From Vanessa cardui (taxonomy: Eukaryota > Arthropoda > Insecta > Lepidoptera > Nymphalidae), in contig NC_061134.1 in NCBI RefSeq assembly GCF_905220365.1, forward strand, positions 13,221,001-13,285,000: a stretch of DNA of 64,000 bases. Direction: 5' to 3'. Below are positions 25,346 through 36,499 of the stretch, in pieces. The notes beneath the pieces were generated by a model. That model was not told where the DNA came from, did no database searches, and saw only the letters and a list, made by a program, of their open reading frames with translations. The translations under genes were made by a program, and so were the position numbers. Every line of letters starts with the position of its first letter. The first letter of the stretch is position 1.

Positions 25346-26320
25346 CTAATAATAAAATTTAATATCTAATAAGCACGGATACCATCAAAAATTTTGTTTA
25401 TTAAATCTAAATAAATAATTAGACGGAACCATCGTCATTGTTCATCTAATTTTTGCGATTTATTCCTCAGCCCTTTAAATTCCGATTTTCCGTACCTACT
25501 TTCCTTTTCAAACATTCATTGCCCGAAATGCTTTGTAGATTTTTTCATTAAAATTTTCATTTATTTTTTATAAACACTTCGCTCGTTCGCATGTTAGAAA
25601 TTTTTAGCTACACGCTACACTACAGAAGTGAAACTTCTGGGAAAAAAAGTCACAAATACGTTTATTCGATCTTTTGTAAAGAGTCCAGCAGATTTACTAT
25701 AAGGTAAATTGCTTACGTCTTTGGACATATTTTAACCTTTTATATATTACTTCCTCACTCAAAGTACTAGTACTCGTACTATTAGATTTCTTGCATTAGC
25801 TTATATGGGTGTTAGCCCCTAACAGTTTTATATTTTTCTCAAAAAATATGACAGATATTGAAATGAATCCAACGCAAAAATATATATCAATGAATTCTAT
25901 ATTTAGTGATTTTTTTTTTATTTTATGCTGTTTTTACTTGAGTTCAAAAAATATTATACAATTACCTCAGTCTACTACAACATATTTAATTTGATTTCCT
26001 GATGGTAAATTGGGTAATTTTAAATGTTGGTATTGAGATTGTTTTTGTCTGTACAGTAAGTGCAATAGCTTTTATACTAAATCTATTCGTGATCGTATTC
26101 TTTACAGTTAGTGTAAGTTTCAATGTATCTAAGTTATCAATGTGCTTTGTTGACGATGTGTCAAAACTTACGAATCTCGTTACGAACTGTATCAGACTTG
26201 AGATGACATTTCACCGCGTTCGTCTGCTGTGGTGTAACGACATATAATACGAAATATATAAATTAAAATAACACTAGATAATTTCTATTCTTAAAAATAA
26301 AATTCAAAAATAAATAAATA

Positions 26321-26538
26321 TCATTACATATAAAACAAAGTCGCTTACCGCTGTATATATACCGCTTATATATAAAATAACAACGGATTTTGTTGTGGTT
26401 TTTTTAAAAGATAGAGTGATTTGAAAGGAAGGTTTTTGTATACAATATATTAACAATACAGGAAAGAAACAAGAAAAATTCTGGTGTATATGAAGTGGCT
26501 TCACACGTGTGCAATGCTAGTAGTAGGCGGGTCGCTAG
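26321..26538 (+). mobile_element. Short Helitron-like element with clean ends
   Basis: The 218-bp element is preceded by A, starts TCATTACATA, and ends ggcgggtcgCTAG followed by T. Both ends match the other family members, so the boundaries are reliable. Confidence 0.7.
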
Positions 26539-29036
26539 TATTCTATAAATGTACAAATATAGCAAATAGTTAATACGTGGAAAAAGCAATTGTATGACGG
26601 TATAACTAGCAAGGTAATCATTTTGTAGCAATTTCGATCACAAGAATCTATTTATTAAAATGTAGTTACTAAAAGTATTGTAGGTACTAACTGTATCCTC
26701 AATTTCGGCACATAACACAGCTCGTATAGATATTATGACAAGTTTGGAAATAAAAATGAACGCAACGAAGTTACCGTTTAATTTACTGACTTCTAAAAAT
26801 GGATGTTCGACGTTCTTTCGGAGGCATAGGAATATACAAACTTCAGATTTCCAGACTTCAGGTTATGACTGAGAATTTTGTAGAAGAAGACAAAATTTTT
26901 ATCGGTTTTGAAACCTGGATATCGGGATTTGCGACCGAATACCTAGGCTCTAGACCAACTAGGCAGTCAGGCCAAACATACTGGTACACAAGTAACACTT
27001 AAATGTCAACTCACCTACACTTTTCAAACTGAAATATAATAATAATGAGTATTGCTGCTTGGCGGCAGGTGTGGGTGGTACCTTCTCGGGCCCTCTTGCA
27101 CTGAGTTTAAAAGTTAAATATAAAAACTGTACTGGTAAAATATATTAAATTCATAATTTATCTACATAGGATGAAATACTAATGACGACTATAGCCTCCA
27201 CTCAAAATTCAAAGAATTGAGGTAGGTATTGAAACTTGAAAGTTTACTAAATGAATTCGACTCAAGATAAACTATACATTTTTCGAAAAGATCAATAGTT
27301 TTGCAAAACGATCTAAACGAACCGATGTTATTAATATAGTTAGACTTATTCAAAATCAAAATAAACTTTATTCAAACGGGCTTTTACAAGCACTTTTGAA
27401 TCGTCATTTAACAAATAAGTGAAGCTAGTTTATAATTTTCTATTTAAAAGTATGGAAACATCGGTTTTTATATTTGTACTAAACTGTTCATATTTTTGTT
27501 TTGAGCATTATTTCTAATTTTTTTGTGTTTAATGATTAAATTTCTGTATTTTTCTTTGTGGTGTACAATAAAGTATAATTAAAATAAACATCGGTCACTA
27601 GTTCATCTTAGACAGAGATTTAATGATTTAATTTTCGTATCAGATAAATGCTGAAAATCATGAAATATTTTGAACTTGTACCGTTTATGATTAAACGTAC
27701 ACACGTTCCTCGCGATCTAATTATGTGTTAGATCTTTGTGTACGTTCGTCACATGTTTACGCCGTGAATATGGGTCAAATGTTAGTTACTGCGATGTTAT
27801 TCCACATGAGGTATGCTGCATGCCTTCGATGACCTTGTATACCGTCCGCGATGCTTTACATTACTGGGCTTGGCGTTGCGTATGTCCCAAGTTATAATTG
27901 TCATATAAAATATATATTTTTAACTTAATTATTCTTTTCATTTAAATTCATAATTTATTTACTATGATTATAGTAAGTCTTATAATCTTAAACAGTCCTA
28001 TCCTAGTTGAAAAAAGGGACATGTTTACGTTGGTCTTGTGTGCGTACTGATCAAAGGATTTAAGTTTATACACCCTTTTTATGTTGTAATATATATGAAT
28101 GTAATAAACTTTTTAATTTTCAAAAATAATATTCACACACTTTATCGAATAGCTGTAGTGTATTCTGTAAGAAGAAACTCAAAACTCACCGCAGACCATG
28201 AATATAATAAAGTGATAGGTACTTAATGAAATCCGCATTGATCTACCAAAACGGCATATCACCGTAAGTCGGCTGTAAACACTTTTTTTTTATGGTGTAT
28301 AAATATAGTGTATAAAATATTACCTATATAAGATTGTTATATAAAATTATTAGAAGAATTGGAACGTAAAACCCACTGGAAATTGATAACTGATCTACCC
28401 ACCCACGCGAAGAACTCGAAGTTTTACTAATATCTATTTTTCTTATGGGAGGGTAAACCGTTTTGTAACGTAACGCGTTACGGCGCTTGTCTATCTGGTT
28501 CCCTTATCAGTACTTGTGTTAATTATATATAAAATAAATTCATATTATCGACTTTGATGACATAAAAAACTCATAGGTACCTTGGGATACTCGTAATAAT
28601 AATTTAGCCGTTTTGAAAAACACAGACAAACCTACAAACAAAAAAAAGTGGTAGTGTGTATCATCACATATCAACTTAAAATATACCAGCTATTTTCAAC
28701 ACAGATAGATATTGCAATTTTGTTTATTTATATAGATTACAGATGTTTTAAAAACGCTGTCATCTCATGACTGAAGCCAGAATTATATTTTATTTTGATG
28801 TCTTCCGTAACGAAATTAAAGCCGTTTACGTTATAATTATGAAACTTCATGTTATTTTACAATCGCATACGACTTAATTATTCTGTTCAAATACGGTAAT
28901 GGGTTAGCACAACTTAGAAGTTTTGAGTAGCAAATATGATTCCTCACGATATATTCCCTCATGGCTAAGCGCGAGATGAATTATAGGCACAAATTAAGCA
29001 AATGATAATTCAATGGTACTTGTTTATAGTGTTATG

Positions 29037-29640
29037 GATGTCGCATCGGCAAAATTCGTAACACCGATCACATCCGAATTAAGTACGCTATCCCAAATTA
29101 TCAATATTTATTAATTATGTGAATATGATCTTTACCAGTGGCGTAGCTATCGTAGGGCTAGGAGGTGCAGTGCACCAGGGCCCCGGAGGTCAAGGGGCCC
29201 TCTAAACTAAACCTTAAGCTTTTGTAGCTAGAAAAAAACACGACTCTGCGCACAAGATTTCTTATTTGGTATCTATAATTTTAAAGGGTAATAATTATTA
29301 GTTAAAGAGCGATGGGAAAGGGGGGACGAGGGCCCGATTCTCTTTCTATGCACCGGGGCCCTTCCTCACCTAGCTACGCCACTGATCTTTACTCGAACGT
29401 AATAACTTGTAATATCATATGGAGTATATATTCGTCAATTTGACACGTCGATTTACATGTATAGTACGACACAACTTAGATGTCGCATCGGCAAAATTAG
29501 TAAACCGATCACATCCGAATTAAGTACACTATCCCAAATTATCAATATTTATTTCTCATGCGAATATGATCTTTGCTCAAACGTAATAACTTGTAATATC
29601 ATATGACCTAATATATTCGTCAATTTGACGCGTCGATTTA
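29037..29640. repeat. Direct duplication of a ~161-bp segment, one copy split by a MITE
   Basis: Copy 1 is 29037-29135 plus 29393-29454; copy 2 is 29479-29640. Both run from gatgtcgcatcggcaaaatt through aattaagtac to gtcaatttgac. The 249-bp hAT-like MITE and its target duplication interrupt only copy 1, so copy 2 shows the unoccupied site. Confidence 0.85.
29136..29384. mobile_element. hAT-like MITE, 249 bp, with perfect 8-bp target-site duplication
   Basis: Terminal inverted repeats begin cagtggcgtagct and end agctacgccactg. The flanks are identical: atctttac at 29128-29135 and again at 29385-29392. An 8-bp duplication with CAGTGGCG-type ends fits the hAT superfamily. It has no coding capacity. 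The perfect duplication suggests a fairly recent insertion. Confidence 0.85.
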
Positions 29641-30040
29641 AATGCACTTGCTTTGGTAGCTTCATTTAATTGTTAAATGACGATTCAAAAGTGCTTGTAA
29701 AAGCCCCCTTGAATAAAGTATACTTTGATTTTTTGATTTTGTCTGACGCGAGAATCTATAGCGACGAATAGCATCGAACGGCGCGATAGGGAGCTATTTC
29801 TATTGGTTGTGTCAATCGGCAGTAATCGGTTTTATTTTCATTCCATTCCATTTTCCGATGCTACATCTAATTTGTGTCGTACTATACCTGCTCTCTCAGG
29901 TTGAAATGACGCGAGAATCGCGCCATTTGACGCTATTCGTCGCTATAGATAGGAGCCATTTCTATTGGTTGTATAAATCGTCCGTAATCGGTTTTATTTG
30001 ATTTGCCGATTCTACATCTAAGTTGTATCGTACTATAAGT
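29455..30040. repeat. Nested inverted and direct repeats, probable DNA element
   Basis: A segment at 29460-29500 (agtacgacacaacttagatg) reappears as its reverse complement at 29858-29887 and, diverged, at 30003-30037. Between them a unit around agctatttctattggttgtg occurs twice (about 29792 and 29950), and gcgacgaatagc near 29761 is inverted near 29935. A tail repeat sits at 29651-29735. This looks like a foldback-type or tandemly duplicated non-autonomous element. Confidence 0.6.
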
Positions 30041-31724
30041 ATTTTAAAGAGAAATGTCAAAATAAAACCGATTAAAAAGTTTAAGTAAACTTTGTTAGAG
30101 ATTTGAAATTTAATATTCAGTTTGATTAGTCATATCTTTATCTTTCCCGATTATTTTTAATTTATGCATTGATTCCTTGATCTTCGAAATTGCTTGACTT
30201 TGATTTGACTCTAACAATTCATTCAAGTGTCATTAATAAACAATTTAAAAAATATATATATTTATAGACCAAGCTGATAACTATTAAGATACATAACATT
30301 TTATAATTAAAAAATAAATTATATCAACAAGAACTTACGTAAACAATACTTATGTGTAATATTTCATAATTATAAATTATTATGAATACTGGAAGGGATC
30401 GCTACATAGAGTTTTTGACATTGGTAGTCAAACTTGCACGCTACTTTTATTTAGGTGCATGGCCGTAGGCAGGCGGGGGTTTTGGGGGTTCAAACTACCC
30501 CCGAAATTTTTTCGCTAACCGCTATCGTATTATCAAAAAAATATTTTGCGCTAATTAAATAAACAAAATGTAAGTATTTATTGATTTCTTTAGAAAATTA
30601 AGGTGTTTTGTCTAGATACGACGATAAATCTAAACAAAATAAATCATTTTACCCAAAGACTAGAGGCAATAATAATCATACCCTTATTCACATTTTATTA
30701 AGTTACTAATTTTTGATGTCATAATGCCATGTTAGTAATTTTAGATACTAAAGAAGATAAACCTTTTACAGAGTGCCATTACATTTTGAAATGTGTAAGA
30801 CAGATTGTAAAATTTCTGATACATTCTATGTACAGGGTTATTGGTAATTCGACGTATATCCGTTGGGAGGTGATAGGGGTGACTATTTGAAATAATTTTA
30901 ACCCCCATATGCATAATTCAAAAGTGAACCATTTTTGAGTTATCACGTTTTTAAGCTTTTTTCAAATATTTAAAAAAAAGTATCAATTAAAAACTATTTT
31001 TTTTTCTTTTGTTTTATAATAACGATTAAACACTGGATATATTTCAATATTTAAACAATAATTATTGGTCCAAATTTAAAAATGCGAGGCGGAAAAGGAA
31101 GTTATTTTAAAAATTTTTTCCTCAAAAATGCCTTAAAACTAAAAAAAACATTATAATAAACCTTGGCCTGCAGATTATTTTAAAAAAATAACCGTTTTCT
31201 TAGCTTTCCAAAAATTTATGAAAAGAAGGAAATTATTTCAAATCAATCGAAATAAAGTCACCAGAAAGGACGCTGGTGGACATTCGTAGTCGAACATGAA
31301 CGAATTCGTACTAAAGGTCGCTCTTTAAAATTCCCTCATAATTGGTTTCGGACAACAAAACTAAAAATAACAACTAATGAAAAAAGCACTTACTTAATAC
31401 AAATTTAAAATAAAATTTAGGAACAGAAACAGTTCAATAGCTAAATTATAAATAAGACATTTTGTTATATAGCTTAAATAAAGTATTAATAATCGAATCC
31501 AAGAAACTCTCTATAGAAAAGCACAGCACACACAGCATGTTCTACAGTGTATAATGCAGAATTCTTACTATTCTAACGAAGAAGTCCCTGAAAGGAAATT
31601 TATTTTTTATAAATTTGAGCTTAACGCGTATTCAGGAGTCGCGTCTTATTTGGAAAATAACTCTGAATCATTAGATTATTAATGACATGTTCATTAAAAG
31701 CAGCCGAACTCCTAGAAGACTACT

Positions 31725-33165
31725 TTGGTGCATCCTATCCCTAAAAGAGCAACCGCCCAGACCCGTCCAATTATAGGCCAATAGCCATCACCTCCTTGAT
31801 TCGTTTCTATCGGGGTCGTTCAGCCAGTGATCTTCTAGATTACCTTAGTCATAGATGGGCGGAATCAGTTGAGACAAAGTGGGAGGCATTGGCGGCCAGT
31901 CTAGACATAGCGAAGGCCTTCGATAGCGCTAGACACAAAGCGCTTCTTTCGAAGCTTCCTTCCTACGGGCTTACCGGGAAATTATGCAATTGGATCACCA
32001 GCTTTTTGGCAGATCGGATCATTAAAGTCGTTATATGGTGCATGCTCTGATTTAAAATTCGTTAATGCCTGTGTTGCACAAGGCTGCGTTCTATCACCCA
32101 CTCTGTTTCTTCTGCATATCAATGACTTGTTGCAAATCTGTAACATTCATTGCTATGCAGATAACGTACTGTAGACACCTCATACACTGGCTGGGCTAAT
32201 ATTTCTTGGGAAAACGTCGGAGAAAACCGGAACAAACTTGTGTCTGAAATCGAGTCTTCATTAAACAAAGTCTCTAACTGGGGCCGGCTAAACTTAGGCC
32301 ATATATGATTGCTATTTTGCTATTAAAATATCTGATGGCGGGGAGGTACTCTCCCTTAGCAGTCCCTTAGGCTCACTTAGCTGTTTCGGACCCCCTGGCT
32401 AAAATTAGTCGACTTCAACCCCAAAAAGAGGCAAGTTTGCGAGTTAGCTGCTAAAAAACTACCATTTCTCGTATCTCCACGATTTCAGAAGATTCCAATA
32501 GCCGCCACAGCTAGTATTGGAATACTTGACGTGGATATTTCGAGCCTCATTCAGTTCCGTGGTCAATTGGAACGCAAAGCCAAATTGGCATCAAAAAAGC
32601 TCGGTGTGCTCAGCAAGCCATGACAGTATTTCACGCCGGCCCATCGCCTAAAACTATACAAGGCGCAAATGGAACCCCACATGGAATATTACTCACAACT
32701 CTGGGCGGGTGCTCCCCAATAGCAGCTTCTTCCATTTGTCCGTATCCTATCGACCTGCTTGATTTTTTAGCTTTGCGTAGAGATGTTAGATCACTCTGCA
32801 TCTTCAACTTTCGAACATTTCACGGAAAATGTCCGGACGCATTGTTTGGATTAATCCCGGCTGCGGAATTTCACCTTCGGACAACTCGTCAAAATTCAAA
32901 GTTTCGCACCACCTTAATGTTCAAAAAACCACAACAGCACGATTTTTAAGACATTTTCTACGTTGCACAACCACTCTGTTGCACCAGCATTCGCCGACGC
33001 TTTTTCCGAACCGATACGACTTCGGGACCTTAAAAAAAAGAGCGTACTCCTTCCTTAAAGTCCGGTAACGCACCTGCAAGCCCCACAGGTGTCCATGGGC
33101 GATGGTAATCACTTTCCATCAGGTGAGCCTCTTGCTAGTTTGCCTCCTATAACATAAAATTAGCC
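31725..33165 (+). mobile_element. Jockey-type LINE reverse transcriptase fragment, inactive
   Basis: Pieces of a jockey-clade non-LTR reverse transcriptase can be read with frame changes and stops. They include YRGRSASDLLDYLSHRWAES and SLDIAKAFDSARHKALLSKL near 31800-31950, GCVLSPTLFLLHINDLLQ near 32085, and the catalytic block at about 32155 as CYADNV, where YADD is expected. The C-terminal part includes LGVLSKP, FGLIPAAEF and FGTLKKRAYSFLKVR (33018-33065). The 3' tail (ccatgggcgatggtaatcac) matches a second fragment at 52140-52330. Stops, frameshifts and the Asp-to-Asn change show it is dead. Confidence 0.9.
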
Positions 33166-33273
33166 TTCGGTTGTCTTTTAAATAAATTTGTATAAATTAT
33201 GACTAATTTTAATATACATACTTATGCTTATTTTAAAAAAAACCTGTTGCTTTTTTTTTCTGGAGCACGAACG

Positions 33274-33290
33274 CCCCCCCCCCCCCCCCC
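33274..33290. repeat. 17-base homopolymer C run
   Basis: Seventeen consecutive C near the right end of the hAT-like element. The left arm has shorter G and C runs (gcgggggttttgggggtt). This is a likely site of assembly length error. Confidence 0.95.
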
Positions 33291-34015
33291 GAAATTAAAT
33301 CCTGGCTACGGCCCTGTTTAGGTGTATCAATGTTTTGTATTTTTTTGTCTCTTTGTGATATAATAAAGTATAAACTAAGAATATATTTTAAATTAATTAA
33401 AATTTAATATCTTAACACAAAACTTGGTCATGGATTAAAAACAATAACACGCGAACACGCTCTATCATATTTTTTTAAACATGTCTATAGGCGCTGTAAA
33501 TATTTGCATGCATTTATGTAAAAGTCGCAGTTTCGGTTTTACTGACAATAACGTTTGAAGTGGCCGTAAACGAGAGGAATGCCTTACTTCGATGTTTTGA
33601 GTTTTATCTCTTTATATTTTGTTACCAAATCTGTGCTCGTAAGATTATCTTAATATGTCTTAAAATGAAACCATTAAATGAGAATATGTTAACAAAAGCG
33701 AATAAAACAAATTCAATATTATTTATTTAAAAATAGAAGGATGTAGTGCTATCGTTAATATATTTTGAAACATTTTGCGTTATAAATGGAAGCAAGTAAC
33801 GTTTCACCTATTTTTCTCCCCTCTTTTCACCCTCAATATGGAATTTAAACGAAACCTATGCAATAAAAGATCTGACTAAATTGTTTTATTAATATAAATC
33901 GTCTATTGCATAGTAAATTTAATGATACGCCAACCATAACAACAATCTCATAACGCTACATCATCGTAGCATTGCTACATGAATTGCTACGAAATGTAAA
34001 AAAAAATGTAATGGC

Positions 34016-34262
34016 TCCCACTCCAGGTTTGAAAGATATTCCACCAGGCTGTTCCAATGCGGGTTGGTGGAATGCAAATGTGGCAGAATTTAGATGAAAT
34101 TAGACACATGCAGATTTCTTCAAGGTGTTTTCCTTAACCATCGAACACGAAATTAATTATCAAAACAAATTAAGCACATATATATATAGTGGTGCTTGCC
34201 TGGGTTTCAACCCGCAATCATCGGTTAAGATCGCGTTTAAACCACTGGGCCATTACAGTTCA
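34016..34262 (-). mobile_element. tRNA-derived SINE, copy 3
   Basis: Same family as 18500-18800. The tail end is truncated and there is a short tatatata insertion near 34180. The B box region is diverged (ggtttcaacccgc on the plus strand). Confidence 0.7.
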
Positions 34263-35197
34263 TTAAATTAAAGTAAAATATTTATTAGAATAAATTAAAA
34301 AATATATACACGTCTACTGATGTCTTATGATTGAAATTATATTGGTATAAACCAATAACAGAAACACCTTCTTTAGTCAAGCCTAACAAAAAAACGAAAA
34401 GTACTATACATATATATGTATATATAGTAAGTAGTATAGTGTACTGTTTCCTCGATACCATTTTATATAGAGTATTTAGCACTAATTACTCAAATCACCT
34501 CAAATGCTTCCAATGTACTCATTTGTAGGTAAAGCCCACATTTAAAGTGTTTGATTAACAGACTTCTTAACACGTCCGTTTTCATTACTCTACGCACGCC
34601 TCTCTTAATAAACCTTAGCTCGCCAAACGACTAAACGTATTTATTTTATGTACTTAATTAAGGAGCTAAAGCGTTTCTGATTGGTGTAATATATTTTCTT
34701 TTGTTTTATTCTCGTGCAAATGTGTTCATATAAAAGTTCTTCAGAATCATTTGATTTTTTATGACAATGATTAGAACCTCTTTTATTAAAACTTTGATTT
34801 AATGGATTGTATTGTTCAATTTTCTTGAAATCCGTTAATCGTTTCTCGTTCTATATTTAAAATTTCAATAAGATGTAAGTGCGATAGAATAAGGTAAATA
34901 TTTTTAAATAAGGCAACAAGTCCTAGAGCAGTAAGGGTCACTCTTCATTATTTTTATTTGCAAAGCAATCAACGCGCAGCTGTTTGCCGGCGCAGTCTCG
35001 CTACACAAACAAGCAAACTGTGGCTTCGAGTCACTTTCATTTTCTATTTGTAAATAAGATTTTCTAAACTGCAAAGCTGTTCTGTAAGAAGGAATTCAAC
35101 AATCAGTTAAGTTAAAATTGAAATTCAACAGTGACCAGAATTAAAAAATACAAACTACTTAAGTCCTTCTTCAAGCAACATATAAATAATAAATAAG

Positions 35198-35430
35198 TAT
35201 TGGACAACATCACATACATTACTCGGATCCCAATGTAAGTAGCTAAAGCACTTGTTTTATGGAAAATCAGAAGTAACGACGGCACCACAAACACCCCCAA
35301 GACAACATAGAAAACGAACGAAATCTTTATCTACATCGACTCTACTGGGAATCGAACCTGGGACCTCGGAGTGGAGTACCAATGCACCGATGTACACACT
35401 CGACCACGGAGATCGTCAATGTCGTTTATG
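35198..35430 (-). mobile_element. Second tRNA-derived SINE family, copy 1
   Basis: Reading the minus strand, the head has an A-box-like gtggtcgagtgtg and a B box ggttcgattccc. It is followed by a body (tttgtggtgccgtcgttact, then acaagtgctttagctactta). The same arrangement, in plus orientation, lies at 43418-43660. Two copies sharing head and body identify a SINE, not a tRNA gene. Confidence 0.75.
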
Positions 35431-36499
35431 TTTTACAATAAACTCAATAATACAGTGACTTTGTGATGCGATCTTGCACTTGTAATGTGCTAATCCATCT
35501 TAACGCACGTCTCACGTTTATTTAATTATCTTGTAAACTATCTTGGAATAAAATTAAAAGTAACTGACAATTTGTAATAAATAGTAATATTAAAATTTAT
35601 AGTAAATATATTTTTATGAAGATTGAATGGCGTTTCGCATAAATCGAACTAAATTTTTATTTTTTACCATTTTTAAAACTGTAACATCTATATATGTATG
35701 TGTGTGCAATAGAAATTAAATATGAATCAAAATGTTTATATTGCAATTTTTTACCAATACAATATAAATATGGTATGGTATATAGAAAATGTACTCAAAA
35801 AAATGTTCTTTAATAAATATTCCTTTTGTCAATAACGGTATATCAATAATATATGAAAATATCTAGATATGAAAGACTCATTAAAATGAAACTTTGTTTC
35901 ATTATAATTAAGTATATTTCATTCATGATTTATCATTAAATCTGAACAAATCTATTCAGAATCAAAGATCAAAGATGGAATAGATACTCATTGAATATAA
36001 ATTATAGAAATAATTATAATATGGTTATAAATTCAAACATCATTTTAATTGCTAATTTCATAGGTTATATTTATCTTAAATTCGTCATTAATTCACCGCC
36101 AAATATACCTGTGTGAATGGTGAGTAAGCTAAGTGGAATTACAAGAATACAGGACATATTAATTGCTATTTTTAATATCTCTTCAAATGAAATGAAAAGC
36201 AGATTTTTTTAAAATTAAAAATAGATTTCTAATGTTGGTTAATTATTATGAATGATGTAAATAACAAAATTATACATATAGTTATGTTAATAACTACTTT
36301 ACTGTAAAAAAAAAAAAAATATGATTAATGTACAAAAATAATTGTACTGCAGGACAAATGTTAAAAAAATATAATGAGAACATTTTATGCTTAAAGTAAT
36401 TGAGGTTTACAAATATATCGGGTAAAAAATTGGATTAATTTTGATGATTGTGTGCAGGGCGAGAGCCCAGGGCCGGAGCGGCGGAACGGCGATAGCGAG

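Larger units (their letters stand above)
30458..33316. mobile_element. 2.86-kb hAT-like element with 8-bp target-site duplication
   Basis: The left end reads catggccgtaggcagg. The right end is the inverted form (cctggctacggccctg), with two mismatches over 16 bp. Flanks are tttaggtg at 30450-30457 and again at 33317-33324. Inside are a LINE (about 31725-33165), a 17-base C run (33274-33290) and ~1.2 kb of AT-rich sequence. I could not find a transposase. It looks like a defective element that received a LINE. Confidence 0.8.
22524..36457. other. Long repeat-filled region, probably SerT first intron
   Basis: No supported coding exon over 13.9 kb. It holds partial SINE pieces (about 22765-22862, 22983-23103, 28935-29036), Helitron-like elements (25130-25345, 26321-26538), a hAT-like MITE (29136-29384), nested inverted-repeat elements (29455-30040), a 2.86-kb hAT-like element with a LINE inside (30458-33316), and two further SINEs (34016-34262, 35198-35430). 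AT-rich open frames at 25809-26247 have no splice or codon support. Confidence 0.45.

Noticed and set aside
25809..26247. Two adjacent frames with hydrophobic segments
   Set aside because: Very AT-rich codons, phenylalanine and isoleucine runs expected from composition, no splice signals or recognised motif.
33274..33290. C run as a G-quadruplex or regulatory site
   Set aside because: A plain homopolymer within a transposon end; no spaced G tracts of regulatory type.
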